DNA of 64,000 nucleotides. It comes from Gracilibacillus orientalis (lineage in GTDB: Bacteria; Bacillota; Bacilli; Bacillales; Amphibacillaceae). Position 1 is the stretch's first letter, and each line of letters begins with the position of its first letter. The translations under genes and the position numbers were made by a program. This document shows positions 24,868 to 34,331 of the stretch, one piece after another. Location: assembly GCF_900114645.1 (NCBI RefSeq), contig NZ_FOTR01000014.1, positions 21,513 through 85,512 of the forward strand, in the 5' to 3' direction. The notes below the pieces were generated by a model that worked only from the letters and a program-made list of their open reading frames with translations, made no database searches and was not told the DNA's origin.

Positions 24868-26019
24868 ATGGAATCATCCAACCGATTCTTTCAGTTTATT
24901 GGCGGTAAAAATATATTTTATATATTAGCTTTCTTCATTTTAACCGGGATTACCATATTCATTTATACGAAGATTTCATTTATCTTTTATCCATTGAAGG
25001 TTATTTTTTCTACATTAGCTCCACCTGTGATTTTAGCTTTCATTGTTTACTATTTATTGAATCCGGTCGTAGATATTTTGGAACGACTACATATTAAGAG
25101 AATATGGGGCATTATCTTACTTATTCTTGGTATTAGTGGGGCATTAACAGGAATTATTCTGTTAACCGCACCAGCTATTGAAGCACAGGTAAAAGAATTA
25201 GTAGCGAACTTTCCAAACTATTTAGGTCAGCTCGGAAATGAAATGACGACATGGATTCAAAATTCCTTCTTAGGACCCTATTATGATGAAGGCTATAATT
25301 GGTTAATGGAAAGATTGGGAGAGTTTCCGGAAATAATTGGTAATTATATCTCTAGTGGCTTTCAGGGGATACAAAATATTGCGAGTACGATTACGAATAC
25401 AGTCGTATCTATCATTACCTTTCCATTCATTTTATTTTTCCTATTAAAGGATGGAAAAAAGTTCAAACAATTTACCATAAAAGTATTTCCGCCACGTTTT
25501 CGTGATGATATCAGGCAAATCCTGTCTAACATGGATACCCAAGTAGGTTCCTATATCCAAGGTCAAATCATTGTGGCAACTGTTATTGGTATCTTGTTAT
25601 TTATTGGTTACCTGATTATTGGTCTCGATTATGCATTTACATTAGCAATTGTTGCAGCAATTACGAGTGTTGTCCCTTATTTAGGTCCAACCATCGCCAT
25701 TATTCCAGCCATTATCATTGCTATTGTCAGTTCACCATTTATGTTATTAAAGCTGGTTATTGTATGGATTGCTGTACAATTTTTAGAAGGTAATTTCGTA
25801 TCACCTAACGTTATGGGAAGAACCATGAAAGTTCATCCATTAACGATTATTCTTGTTTTGCTCACTGCGGGAAATCTATTCGGTATACTCGGGGTGATTC
25901 TTGGTATTCCAGGCTATGCCATTGTAAAGGTAATTGGAGGATATTTGTACTATAAATTCAAGAAGCGATATAACAAGTATTTTGGAGAAGATCGTGGAAA
26001 CTATGAAATGGAAGAATAA
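24868..26019 (+). CDS. AI-2E family transporter (YdbI/PerM-like)
   Basis: A 383-residue membrane protein of the autoinducer-2 exporter-like family. About eight spans are visible, with a long extracytoplasmic segment (VKELVANFPNYLGQLGNEM to about residue 165) and the family motif YLGPTIAIIPAIIIA near 274-288 plus VQFLEGNFVSPNVMGRTMKVHPL near 306-328. Family members export small molecules or work as Na+/H+ antiporters; the role here is open. The start is ATG 24868 because AAGGAG precedes it; the frame extends seven codons upstream. A strong terminator follows. Confidence 0.87.
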   Translation: MESSNRFFQFIGGKNIFYILAFFILTGITIFIYTKISFIFYPLKVIFSTLAPPVILAFIVYYLLNPVVDILERLHIKRIWGIILLILGISGALTGIILLTAPAIEAQVKELVANFPNYLGQLGNEMTTWIQNSFLGPYYDEGYNWLMERLGEFPEIIGNYISSGFQGIQNIASTITNTVVSIITFPFILFFLLKDGKKFKQFTIKVFPPRFRDDIRQILSNMDTQVGSYIQGQIIVATVIGILLFIGYLIIGLDYAFTLAIVAAITSVVPYLGPTIAIIPAIIIAIVSSPFMLLKLVIVWIAVQFLEGNFVSPNVMGRTMKVHPLTIILVLLTAGNLFGILGVILGIPGYAIVKVIGGYLYYKFKKRYNKYFGEDRGNYEMEE

Positions 26020-26020
26020 T

Positions 26021-26062
26021 AAAAAGCATCTGTTTTCTTCGGATAGAAAACAGATGCTTTTT
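26021..26062. terminator. Bidirectional intrinsic terminator
   Basis: AAAAAGCATCTGTTTTC and its exact reverse complement form a 17-bp stem with an 8-base loop. It sits between the convergent AI-2E and isochorismatase genes and can end both transcripts. Confidence 0.95.
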
Positions 26063-26067
26063 AACTG

Positions 26068-26625
26068 TTAACGGTAGCTATTATGGCTTGGTTTAAACAA
26101 ATCTTCATTACTATTCCTAACGATCGAAAAATTGTCTACATTATAATGACCGTGAAGGGTTTCATTGTGATGAAGAATGATTTGTTGTGCAGTTAAATGT
26201 TTAGATTCAGATGTAGAATGACCATCTCCTACCAGTGTTACATCAAAATGGTTTATTGTTGCCGTCCTAACAGCTGTATCAATACAATGCTCCGTCTTAC
26301 ATCCCATTATTACAAGATGTTCTACGTTGGCATTATTTAAGTTTTCTTTTAAAGGTGTGCCGTAAAATGAATTGGTTGCTGCTTTATCAAATATGAGAGC
26401 AGTGGATGGCACTCTTATATCCTTTTGTATCTGAAATCCTGGTCCTTCCCCACTTGCAACATCTAAATCTCTTATAAAAATAATTGGGATATTCTCAGCT
26501 AACGCTTTTTGAATTACTGTGTTAATGTTATTGATGATTTTTTCTTTATCAAAAATCCCCTGTTCTTCAGTACTGCCTTCCATTAAGTCTTGTTGAGCAT
26601 CAATTATCAGTAGAGTTTGTTTCAA
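26068..26625 (-). CDS. Isochorismatase-family cysteine hydrolase
   Basis: A 185-residue protein of the nicotinamidase/isochorismatase superfamily. The triad is visible: aspartate in LLIIDAQQDLM near residue 9, lysine in FDKAATNSF near 79, and cysteine in VIMGCKTEHCIDTAVRTA near 108-114. The cis-peptide region precedes the cysteine as usual. The substrate cannot be set from sequence. It starts at TTG 26625, with AAAGGAGGAG upstream. It is monocistronic. Confidence 0.85.
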   Translation of the reverse strand: MKQTLLIIDAQQDLMEGSTEEQGIFDKEKIINNINTVIQKALAENIPIIFIRDLDVASGEGPGFQIQKDIRVPSTALIFDKAATNSFYGTPLKENLNNANVEHLVIMGCKTEHCIDTAVRTATINHFDVTLVGDGHSTSESKHLTAQQIILHHNETLHGHYNVDNFSIVRNSNEDLFKPSHNSYR

Positions 26626-26724
26626 TATTTCTCCTCCTTTATTTATATCTATTGCAACAATTTATTATACAATTAAGAAGAAAGTGGCTACTACAAGGAA
26701 AATAGGTGTTAACACACTCTTCAT

Positions 26725-28296
26725 CTAATCTTCTAAATTGACCAGTTGGTTTGTTATCCGCTCTTGTTCTTTTTCTGCCACTTCACTTGAAATAATTTCT
26801 TCTTTAAGCAAATTATCGATGGCTTCGTACTCTATATATAAGGAATGTTTTTGAAGAACGGATTGCTGCTTTTCTTTAAGACCAGGATACTTATCAAAAA
26901 GTATTGTTATTTCACTTTGTAAATCTGCAAGCTTTTGTTCATATTGACTTACGATTTCCTTCGATACTGGATCAGTTATAAGTAAATTCTTTTTCACTTT
27001 ATTTATTTCCATAATAGCCATCTCGAATCGATATCTTTGTGCTATTAGTTCTTCATATTCCTTATTTCCTTCTTCTATTTTATTAACGCCTAAAAAAGTT
27101 AATAACGGTTTAATGGAAAGTCCTTGGACGACCAATGAGAACAAGACAACACTAAAAGCTAAAATCAAAATATCCTCGCGCCCCGGAAAATCTCTTGGTA
27201 GACTCAAAACTAGAGCAATGGATAAGGAACCTTTTAAACCACCCCAATTGATGGTATGCTTCCATGGAGTTGGAAAATTTTTAATGAATAATAAGCTTGT
27301 ATATACCGCTACACTTCTCGCAATCAATACTAGGATAATAGCGATAATAATCAATCCCCATTTATCAAGAAAGTGGATTCTTGTAATTTCTAATCCTACC
27401 ATTAAAAACACGAGAGAATTGGCTAATAATGCCGCTACATCCCAAAAGTTATTAATATTTAACTTTGTCGTTGGACTCATGCCTATTTTTGCTCCATAGT
27501 TTCCAAAAATAAGTGCTGCAACAACAACAGCGATGACACCAGAAGCATGGACACTTTCAGCAAGTAAGAAGGAACCGTAAAAAAGGATAATACTAAAAAT
27601 TATTTCTAAAGGATAATCATCAAAGTATTTCGTTAATAGTGAAAATCCATAACCAAGTGCTCCCCCTATGATTAGACCGAGTGATACGACCGTGATGAAT
27701 TCCCATATCCCATAGCCTACACCTGCAATCCCCTGTTCGATATAGGATAGTAAATAAAAAGCTGATATATTAAATAGAACAACTGCCAATCCATCATTAA
27801 ATAAACTTTCCCCTTCAATAACAGTAGCAAGCCTTTTCTTAACGCCGACACTTTTAAAGATTGATAAAACACTTACCGGATCGGTTGCACTCATAAGCGC
27901 AGCAAAAACGAAAGCAGTGGGCAGTGAGAAATCAAAAAGCCACATGGCGGAAAAACCGATGATAATAGATGACAAAAAAGTTCCACCAAATGCGAGGGCT
28001 AAAATAGGCTCTTTATTTTCCTTCAAATGTGAGAACGGAAGCTTTAATGCAGCTTCTCCTAGTAATGCTGGCAAGAAAAGCGTAATAATGACAAAATTAA
28101 AAATTTCCCCTTCTGTTATGAATTCCTTTAGAGGTTCTATAACAGGAATTTTTGCAAGACCAATGATAGCTCCGACAATAACTAGTGCAATTGGGTAAGG
28201 TTTATTAAATTTTTTAGCTATAGCCGTAATTCCAGCAGCGATCATAACTAAAATAAGACCAAGCTCAAATATATGATGTAAATCTAAATCATTCAA
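26725..28296 (-). CDS. Na+/H+ antiporter, CPA1 family
   Basis: A 523-residue cation:proton antiporter with about 12 membrane spans in the first 400 residues and a 120-residue charged cytoplasmic tail. The ion-binding motif SATDPVSVLSIF near residues 140-151 and the helix EGESLFNDGLAVVLFN near 160-175 are typical of NhaP/CPA1 proteins. WGGLKGSLSIALVLSLP near 352 is also conserved. It exports Na+ at the expense of the proton gradient, fitting a salt-tolerant host. TTG start with an adjacent GGGGTGGGA site. Confidence 0.88.
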   Translation of the reverse strand: MNDLDLHHIFELGLILVMIAAGITAIAKKFNKPYPIALVIVGAIIGLAKIPVIEPLKEFITEGEIFNFVIITLFLPALLGEAALKLPFSHLKENKEPILALAFGGTFLSSIIIGFSAMWLFDFSLPTAFVFAALMSATDPVSVLSIFKSVGVKKRLATVIEGESLFNDGLAVVLFNISAFYLLSYIEQGIAGVGYGIWEFITVVSLGLIIGGALGYGFSLLTKYFDDYPLEIIFSIILFYGSFLLAESVHASGVIAVVVAALIFGNYGAKIGMSPTTKLNINNFWDVAALLANSLVFLMVGLEITRIHFLDKWGLIIIAIILVLIARSVAVYTSLLFIKNFPTPWKHTINWGGLKGSLSIALVLSLPRDFPGREDILILAFSVVLFSLVVQGLSIKPLLTFLGVNKIEEGNKEYEELIAQRYRFEMAIMEINKVKKNLLITDPVSKEIVSQYEQKLADLQSEITILFDKYPGLKEKQQSVLQKHSLYIEYEAIDNLLKEEIISSEVAEKEQERITNQLVNLED

Positions 28297-28382
28297 AACT
28301 TCCCACCCCTTTGAGTAAATAAATGCACTTCATATGTTCTCCAACTTTCTAACTGTTAAACCTGCACTACTAGGTTTTAATA

Positions 28383-29327
28383 TTAACTAACTCTTGTTTT
28401 TCCATACGCTTGAAACAAAGCATGATACTCATCCATCGTTATTGGCAATACACCACCATGCTTAGAGTTTACAGGAATATCCATATCCTGCTCACTTTTG
28501 GTAAAGTGTGCAGTTCTTAAATCCGATGTATAGTAAGGAATATATTTCTTTTCGACCGCATAATGATCCAATAATAAGCACCACCCTGCTTCACTCTTTA
28601 ATTTAAAACAGGCTGGTCCTTCAACACCAATAATCTCACTTAAATTAGTCTCTATTGGTGTGAACTCTCCCAATAAAGAATCTGAAGCTTCTACGGTAAT
28701 GCTTTTAACTGTCTCATCCTTTGAAAATCTGTAATATAAGCCATCTTCTTCAATAATAGTCGTGTCAATAATATGATTTTCTCTTTCGATATATAGCTTA
28801 GGCTCAGTAAACGTTTTAAAATCCTTGGTTTTTGAGTAATAAATTTTCTGTTTCTCAGCACCAAAGTTCTCTCTAGAGGCCCAGAATACCAGGAAATCAT
28901 CCGCTTCTTTATCATAAATGGATTCAGGAGCCCACACACAGCCAGCCGTTTCTGGACCAACCTTCACTAACCGCTGTTCTGACCAATTAACCAAATCATC
29001 AGACTCCCAAACGCTAATATGCTGGCTTCCAGATCTTTGTACTTCCTCCCAATCCTTGCGATAATGAATTGATAAATCAGTTCCTATTATATAAAATTTA
29101 TTTTCTTTTGGAGAGCGAATCAGAAATGGATCTCTTACCCCAAATTCACCTAGCTTCGATTTTAATATCGGCTGCTTTTCATTTAACGTTTCCCACTTTA
29201 AGCCATCCTTGCTTACTGAAAAGTAAACCTGCTCTAAATCCTCACTACTCACATCTTCATGAATAAAATGGACAAATAAGTATGCTTCGTATTCTATTTG
29301 ATTTCCGCTTGGGTTAGTCATAGACAT
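28383..29327 (-). CDS. Glycoside hydrolase family 43-like protein
   Basis: A 314-residue five-bladed beta-propeller hydrolase-like protein. GEFGVRDPFLIRSPKENKFYIIGTD near residues 67-91 and GCVWAPESIYDKEADDFLVFWASR near 139-162 match GH43 blades, where the acidic residues of the two motifs and of GVEGPACFKL near 227 are the usual base, modulator and acid. There is no signal peptide, so it acts in the cytoplasm, probably on short arabinose- or xylose-containing oligosaccharides. AAAGGAG precedes the ATG. No sugar transporter is nearby, so the physiological substrate is unclear. Confidence 0.78.
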   Translation of the reverse strand: MSMTNPSGNQIEYEAYLFVHFIHEDVSSEDLEQVYFSVSKDGLKWETLNEKQPILKSKLGEFGVRDPFLIRSPKENKFYIIGTDLSIHYRKDWEEVQRSGSQHISVWESDDLVNWSEQRLVKVGPETAGCVWAPESIYDKEADDFLVFWASRENFGAEKQKIYYSKTKDFKTFTEPKLYIERENHIIDTTIIEEDGLYYRFSKDETVKSITVEASDSLLGEFTPIETNLSEIIGVEGPACFKLKSEAGWCLLLDHYAVEKKYIPYYTSDLRTAHFTKSEQDMDIPVNSKHGGVLPITMDEYHALFQAYGKTRVS

Positions 29328-29397
29328 TTTTATCTCCTTTCTTTTACTAAATAGAAAAAAGTAATAGACTTAACTTGTTCAAGAAGGTTAAACTTTC

Positions 29398-29511
29398 TTA
29401 GATGTAATTTTCAATAATTTCATCGAACCAACTATCGCTAGTATAAACATACTCAACCAAAACAGGCATCTCCGCTATGTTATAGGAATAGAAAAACAGT
29501 AGGATGCTATT
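29398..29511 (-). pseudogene. C-terminal remnant of an unrecognised gene
   Basis: A minus-strand frame without a usable start reads NSILLFFYSYNIAEMPVLV, then EYVYTSDSWFDEIIENYI, and ends at TAA 29398. A stop lies just upstream in frame. The composition looks like a real protein tail. There is not enough to name a family. Confidence 0.3.
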
Positions 29512-29550
29512 TTAATGAAATACTTTCTTCGTTAATGCAGAATTACTATA

Positions 29551-29721
29551 TTAATCAAAAATTATTTCCCTTTTAAAGAAACATAATGTTCCATTGACCC
29601 CAGCCAATTCCCATCCATCTCTACCTATAGAGTTTAACTTATCGGTTATGATTGTATTGAAATCGTTATTGACCGTCAATCTAATCTGCATATCTTCAAC
29701 TTTGTATTCGAATTGTTTCAC
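29551..29721 (-). CDS. DUF4177-like small protein (56 aa)
   Basis: The frame opens at GTG 29721 with AGGAGG seven bases upstream and ends at TAA 29551. It begins VKQFEYKVEDMQIR and contains DKLNSIGRDGWELAGVNG followed by CFFKRE. The pattern of an FEYKV strand, a short helix, then GWELxGV and FFKR is typical of DUF4177 proteins. Function is unknown. It is short, so routine gene calling may have missed it. It lies 49 bases downstream of the nucleotidyltransferase-like gene and reads in the same direction. Confidence 0.75.
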   Translation of the reverse strand: MKQFEYKVEDMQIRLTVNNDFNTIITDKLNSIGRDGWELAGVNGTLCFFKREIIFD

Positions 29722-29770
29722 CTAAAGTCCTCCTATTTAATTGAAGTTCACACTGTATATAGCATTGGCT

Positions 29771-30244
29771 TTAACGCTTCTGTAAAAGCTCATTTAAAAT
29801 CTGAATCTTGCTTTGATCTTTATTATTATTTTTAGTTCTTCGGTATCCATCCAGTACAGATCTTCTATACACTTTCAGATACTCTGAAATCGTGAGTGTA
29901 TAATAAGTTGCTCCATTGTATTCGTTCTTTCTTAAATCATTGTAATCTATATCTGCAAAGCTTTTTAAATCCTCGTAATAAGAAATTCCGATTTTTATAT
30001 TACCTCTTTTAAACTCATGTTCATGTAAATCTATTAATTCGTATCCTAAACCTTCAAGTGTTTTTTTCAATAGATTCCATTTCTCATTCAAAAAGACTAA
30101 AGGAACTAGGATATCAATGTCTTGAGGATCAAATCCCACTCCCGTCGCTTTTTCAAGTCCTAATGAACCATAGCAAACCGGAACAATATCTAATTCATCA
30201 TTCATCGTTTTAGCAATTTCAATAAATTCATCAAATAAAGCCAT
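29771..30244 (-). CDS. Nucleotidyltransferase-like protein
   Basis: A 157-residue protein. The segment VPVCYGSLGLEKATGVGFDPQDIDILVP near residues 21-48 resembles the GS...D-x-D core of minimal nucleotidyltransferases, with IDI as the metal pair. The next segment, GNIKIGISYYEDLKSFADID, and the basic tail are unusual. The target is unknown; antitoxin-like or RNA-modifying roles exist in this superfamily. ATG 30244 has AAGGTG upstream. It precedes the DUF4177 gene. Confidence 0.6.
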   Translation of the reverse strand: MALFDEFIEIAKTMNDELDIVPVCYGSLGLEKATGVGFDPQDIDILVPLVFLNEKWNLLKKTLEGLGYELIDLHEHEFKRGNIKIGISYYEDLKSFADIDYNDLRKNEYNGATYYTLTISEYLKVYRRSVLDGYRRTKNNNKDQSKIQILNELLQKR

Positions 30245-30303
30245 TAGTGTTCACCTTTTCCTTCAAATATATAATGTGCTTGAAGTGTATAAAATAGACA
30301 ACA

Positions 30304-31326
30304 TTATAACTCCCATGAAAACCATCGTCCATGACCTTCAGTCTTAGCAATTTTTTTAGTACACTCTTTTCCGTTTATATAATAATCAAGGTGGAGATCT
30401 TTATCTTGCATGTTATTATAAATGTGAAATATTTCTCTGTCTGTTCCAATTGATTTTACTTGTTCAAGCAATCTTTTTTTAACTTCTGAAGGCATTTGGT
30501 TAGCAACATGCGTATGAAATACACAAATAGAATGATCTTTTGGAATTTGTTTAGACAGTTCTGAAAGTAATGCAACTCCATCTCCTTTAATTAAAGTCAA
30601 TTGATTTTTTCTAACATAATCCACTGCCTTATTAAATAATTCCCTTCGTTTATGATGATTAGGCCAAATAAGTGCTTGCAGCCAAAGATTATCTTCATCA
30701 TCCGTTACATCCATTATATTAAGATCTACTCCAACCCTTGATGCAATAGATGGATTTTTTTCTTGTAGAAACGGAGAATTTTCTCCTTTTATCTCTGCAG
30801 TTATATGAACACCTGAGTTTTTATCTCCATAAATTTCATTGGTTCCATAGGAATAACTATACTTATCCCAAAAAAGCTGTAAACCTGCGCTTGTTCCTAT
30901 TTCTATCAAAGCTAAAGGCTTCTGTACGATATTAGAAATATAACAAAAAGTCGGGTACAGATATGAGCAACGCCCAACTTCATTGGTCTGTACTATTTTA
31001 TTTTTTAATATTGGAATAATTTCATCCTTGAACTGATAACAAAAATCCTTAAAATAATCGAATGACTCTTCTATATTTCTTGGATTTTCAACTAAACTTG
31101 GATAGAATTTTTTAAGTTTATGATCCTTACCGTTTAACAACAAGTAATGAACAGCACCAAGAAGTAAATTGGGGATAGGCTGGCTTTCCCTTGTCTGCAT
31201 TGTTAATTCTATTAGATTCTTATCTTTAGAAATCTCAATAGATAAATGTTCATACAATTGACTAGAACCTTTGCATTCTTTAATTGCGAAACTTTTAAAT
31301 CTTTCAGACAAATGGTTAATATTCAT
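30304..31326 (-). CDS. DUF2332 family protein
   Basis: A 340-residue protein matching DUF2332: the N-terminal LSERFKSFAIKECKGSSQLYEHLS, then CYISNIVQKPLALIEIGTSAGLQLFWDKYSY near residues 132-162, and FHTHVANQMP near 270. The IEIGTSAGL stretch looks like the SAM-binding glycine motif of methyltransferases, so a methyltransferase role is conceivable but unproven. I start at ATG 31326, five bases after GGGGG; the frame extends four codons upstream. It is monocistronic. Confidence 0.78.
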   Translation of the reverse strand: MNINHLSERFKSFAIKECKGSSQLYEHLSIEISKDKNLIELTMQTRESQPIPNLLLGAVHYLLLNGKDHKLKKFYPSLVENPRNIEESFDYFKDFCYQFKDEIIPILKNKIVQTNEVGRCSYLYPTFCYISNIVQKPLALIEIGTSAGLQLFWDKYSYSYGTNEIYGDKNSGVHITAEIKGENSPFLQEKNPSIASRVGVDLNIMDVTDDEDNLWLQALIWPNHHKRRELFNKAVDYVRKNQLTLIKGDGVALLSELSKQIPKDHSICVFHTHVANQMPSEVKKRLLEQVKSIGTDREIFHIYNNMQDKDLHLDYYINGKECTKKIAKTEGHGRWFSWEL

Positions 31327-31460
31327 AGTTTCCCCCATAATTTTTATGGTTTTATTGTTTCACAGTCGCTAGTATCTAATATGATCTTATTAACATTTTA
31401 ACATATAATTCCATTATTGTTTTCAATATAATAAGAGGATCACCGATATTGTAACGGTAA

Positions 31461-31628
31461 TTGCTTTATGGAAGTCTAATCATAAGTTTTATTCCTCGAA
31501 TGTATTGGGTTAAGTGGTTTGGTAGCGATATCCCATTTTTTATAGAAATGTTTCTATTAGCAGAAATTCAAATTCTTCTTACCGCCTTTTCTGGTATTCT
31601 GTTAGCTCGGTCTTTTAACGGAAAATAA
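31461..31628 (+). pseudogene. Remnant of a membrane protein gene
   Basis: A plus-strand frame without a ribosome site reads LLYGSLIISFIPRMYWVKWF, then GSDIPFFIEMFLLAEIQILL and TAFSGILLARSFNGK before TAA. Two stops lie just upstream. It appears to be the C-terminal end of a lost multi-pass membrane protein. The rest of the 31339-31684 gap contains nothing else recognisable. Confidence 0.4.
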
Positions 31629-31684
31629 AATTAAAGTTATTGAACGGGTGGCTTTAGTTGAGCAACAATATAAATGAAACAAAG

Positions 31685-31721
31685 AAAAATGCTTGGATAT
31701 ATAACTCATCCAAGCGTTTTT
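31685..31721. terminator. Intrinsic terminator
   Basis: TGCTTGGAT and ATCCAAGCG form a stem around a 9-base loop, flanked by A5 and T5 runs. It probably ends the secreted-protein transcript on the minus strand and any transcript from the left. Confidence 0.85.
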
Positions 31722-31748
31722 GTGTCTAATCAAGCAAGGCTGTTTACT

Positions 31749-32183
31749 TTAATGATACCTAAACCAAACAAACCACTCATTATCTTTACTTTTAGCTAAA
31801 AAGATTTGGCCTTCTAAAGCACTAGCACTTATTCCTTCCCATTTAGGAAAGTACAATCTCACTAACCATGATTTATCCGCAATTTCTTCCCCGCAAAAAT
31901 TCTTAGCCATTTCATAATAAGCTTCATCTTTTTCTTTGCCAACTGTTTTTGGAAAAGGAAGAGCAGTTATTACCTCCCATTCAGAGTATAATTCTCCGTA
32001 CTCACCTTCTGCATAGATATCAGGAACAATCACCTTTAGTGCTTTTAGTAGTTCATCCTTATCTTCCATAGTTGTGTTTTCAAATGTTTTCAACTTCGGA
32101 CATTCAACATCCGGTTGTGCATAAATTTGACTAGGCACCAAGATGAATATAAGTAGAGATATCAGTACCCCAGTTTTTTTCAT
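31749..32183 (-). CDS. Secreted protein of unknown function (144 aa)
   Basis: The start ATG 32183, after GAGGTGAAGG, gives MKKTGVLISLLIFILVPSQI followed by a YAQ/P cleavage site near residue 23, a standard Sec signal peptide. The mature part has two cysteines (VECPKLK and NFCGEE), an acidic middle, and a C-terminal EGQIFLAKSKDNEWFVWFRYH. I do not recognise the family. The frame is open 32 codons further upstream, but only this start has a proper site and signal peptide. It follows the ABC-F gene by 73 bases. Confidence 0.72.
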   Translation of the reverse strand: MKKTGVLISLLIFILVPSQIYAQPDVECPKLKTFENTTMEDKDELLKALKVIVPDIYAEGEYGELYSEWEVITALPFPKTVGKEKDEAYYEMAKNFCGEEIADKSWLVRLYFPKWEGISASALEGQIFLAKSKDNEWFVWFRYH

Positions 32184-32256
32184 AACCTTCACCTCTGTAC
32201 TAGTTTCCCGATATTCTCTTTCGATATTCAATTCATCTGGTTTATTAATATTGATA

Positions 32257-34137
32257 TTACTCTTCCTCCAACTGATCACACAGCTCTTCCCATTTGTGCT
32301 CCAAGTCCTCTTTTTCTTGATATAACTGTTGTAATAACGCCAAATCTTTCATATTCAGCATTTTTTGATCCAACTCTATAATGTGTTCCTCTAATAAAGC
32401 TAATTCTTTCTCCAAGTTTTTATTTCCCACACGTTTGCTAATGAATGATGGTTCCTTTTGTACCGGAGTTTTTTTCTTTTTCTCAACACGTTCCGGAACT
32501 GCCTTATCCCTTAATTCAGCCATTTTATCTTTAGCCCAATTATAGTTTCCCTCAAAGCAATAGAGCTTCTTTGCTTCGATCCAATAAATCTTGCTAAATA
32601 GCTTGTTAAGGAAATACCGGTCATGGGATACAGCTAATATGGTACCTTGGAAATCGTCAAGAGCTTCTTCCAACACTTCTCTTGATTCAATATCTAAATG
32701 GTTCGTAGGTTCATCCAAGATAAGCAAATTAAAGTCCTGGTACATCATTTGCGCTAGCCTTAAACGCATCCTTTCTCCGCCGCTGAGCTGTGTAATCTTT
32801 TTAAAAACAGCATATCCGTAAAACATAAACCTTGCTAAAATATGCCTCGCTTCTCCTTCTGATACTTTCACCGCATCTCTGAATGTCTCGATAACCGTTT
32901 CATCTTTCATATTAAAGAAAATATGCTGAGATAAATATCCAACTTTGACATTACTGCCTAGTCTCACCTCTCCTTTATCTGGGTCCAGTTGTTGAAGGAT
33001 TAATTTGATTAATGTTGTTTTACCTGTTCCGTTTTCTCCAATAACTGCAACGCGTTCCTGATATGTTACATACATATTTATATCTTTAAATAACAGGTGT
33101 TCCTGGAAGCTCTTCGAAACCTCTTTAAGCATAATGACATCATTTCCGCTTCGATCCGATCCGTCCATTTGAAGGTTCATTGTTTTTCGATTTAATGTCG
33201 GTAGTTGTAACTTTTCCATCCTTTTTAATGCTCTTTCCATGTTTTTAGCACGCCTATGAAGACCTGCATTCGGTGGATTGGCTCTATTTGCCCAATCTTT
33301 TAATCGCTTAATCGCTTCTTTCATCTTTTTTATTTTCTTTTGCTGTTCTTCATAGGCTTGAAATTCTCTTAAAAGTCTTGCTTCTTTTTCTTTAAAAAAT
33401 CCTGAGAAATTTGTATGATAAGAAGTTATTTCTCCATCTTCCAGATCCATTACCTTATTCACAACCTCATCAAGGAAGTAACGGTCGTGTGAAATAATCA
33501 GGACTGTTCCACTATACTCTTGCAGAAAACTTCCAAGCCATTCGACTGCCATTAAATCCAAATGGTTAGTCGGTTCATCTAGCAACAACAAGTCGGGTCG
33601 TTGCAGTAACATTAAGCCTAAACCTACCTTTGTTTTTTCACCTCCACTTAATTGGGAGAATGGCTGTTCAAGTAACAATGGAATATTTAAACCGTGTACG
33701 ATTCCCTCTATTTGTGATTCTATTTCATATCCACCTTTGATTGTGAATTGGTCTTGTAAATTGCCATAATCAACGATTAGTTTTTCCAACTTATCAGCGT
33801 TCGTCTCCATACTCATTTCGTTCTCTAATCTTTTCATTTTTTCTTCAATTTGTAGTAATGGGGAAAAGGCTGATTTTAGTACATTCCTCACCGTTGTCTG
33901 ATCATGATAATTCGGAATTTGTTCAAGATAACCTATCTTAGCTCCTTTTTTCCAATGGATTTGTCCTGAATCAGGTGTTTCCACACCAGCGAGTAAACGA
34001 ATTAAAGTCGATTTACCACTACCGTTCGGACCGACTAAACCAACACGGTCTTTTTCCTTTATTTCAAAAGATATATCTTCAAAAATTAAATTTCCTCCGT
34101 ACATTTTCGCTATTTTGTTTGTGCTGCATACGATCAT
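32257..34137 (-). CDS. ABC-F family ATPase, probable antibiotic-resistance/ribosome-protection type
   Basis: A 626-residue protein with two ABC domains and no membrane part. First domain: Walker A GPNGSGKST near residue 36, signature LSGGEKTKV near 165, LLLDEPTNHLD near 186. Second domain: GENGTGKTT near 370, LSGGERMRL near 456, LILDEPTNHLD near 476. The long basic linker between them (residues 255-320) is the part that reaches the ribosome P-site tRNA. A C-terminal coiled coil (LEKELALLEEHI onward) is like that of Uup/YfmR. The upstream leader peptide and attenuator hairpins suggest induction by translation inhibitors. The subgroup is not certain. AGGAGG lies eight bases before the ATG. Confidence 0.85.
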   Translation of the reverse strand: MIVCSTNKIAKMYGGNLIFEDISFEIKEKDRVGLVGPNGSGKSTLIRLLAGVETPDSGQIHWKKGAKIGYLEQIPNYHDQTTVRNVLKSAFSPLLQIEEKMKRLENEMSMETNADKLEKLIVDYGNLQDQFTIKGGYEIESQIEGIVHGLNIPLLLEQPFSQLSGGEKTKVGLGLMLLQRPDLLLLDEPTNHLDLMAVEWLGSFLQEYSGTVLIISHDRYFLDEVVNKVMDLEDGEITSYHTNFSGFFKEKEARLLREFQAYEEQQKKIKKMKEAIKRLKDWANRANPPNAGLHRRAKNMERALKRMEKLQLPTLNRKTMNLQMDGSDRSGNDVIMLKEVSKSFQEHLLFKDINMYVTYQERVAVIGENGTGKTTLIKLILQQLDPDKGEVRLGSNVKVGYLSQHIFFNMKDETVIETFRDAVKVSEGEARHILARFMFYGYAVFKKITQLSGGERMRLRLAQMMYQDFNLLILDEPTNHLDIESREVLEEALDDFQGTILAVSHDRYFLNKLFSKIYWIEAKKLYCFEGNYNWAKDKMAELRDKAVPERVEKKKKTPVQKEPSFISKRVGNKNLEKELALLEEHIIELDQKMLNMKDLALLQQLYQEKEDLEHKWEELCDQLEEE

Positions 34138-34164
34138 TATTCATTCCTCCTAAAAAATAAGTAC

Positions 34165-34282
34165 AAAAAAAGCTATAAGAAGACACATCTTCCCATAGCT
34201 TCCAATTGGACTAGTAATAGAACTTCATCTGAAAAATCCAGTTCTATATGCACTAAAAAAGAAGAGCACGAAAAATGCTCCC
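34165..34282 (-). promoter_or_regulatory. Attenuator hairpins in the ABC-F leader
   Basis: Three hairpins follow the leader peptide. The first, GAGCA / TGCTC (34282-34254), runs into T-rich sequence. The second, ATAGAACT / AGTTCTAT (34247-34217), could compete as antiterminator. The third, AAGCTAT plus GGGAAGA pairing with TCTTCTT plus ATAGCTT (34202-34171), runs into seven T residues and lies 28 bases before the ABC-F start. The last is a strong terminator inside an otherwise unbroken leader. Confidence 0.7.
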
Positions 34283-34331
34283 CTTACAAACCGTCCTTCT
34301 ATATTGTGGGGTAAGAGATGTTTTCACTGTT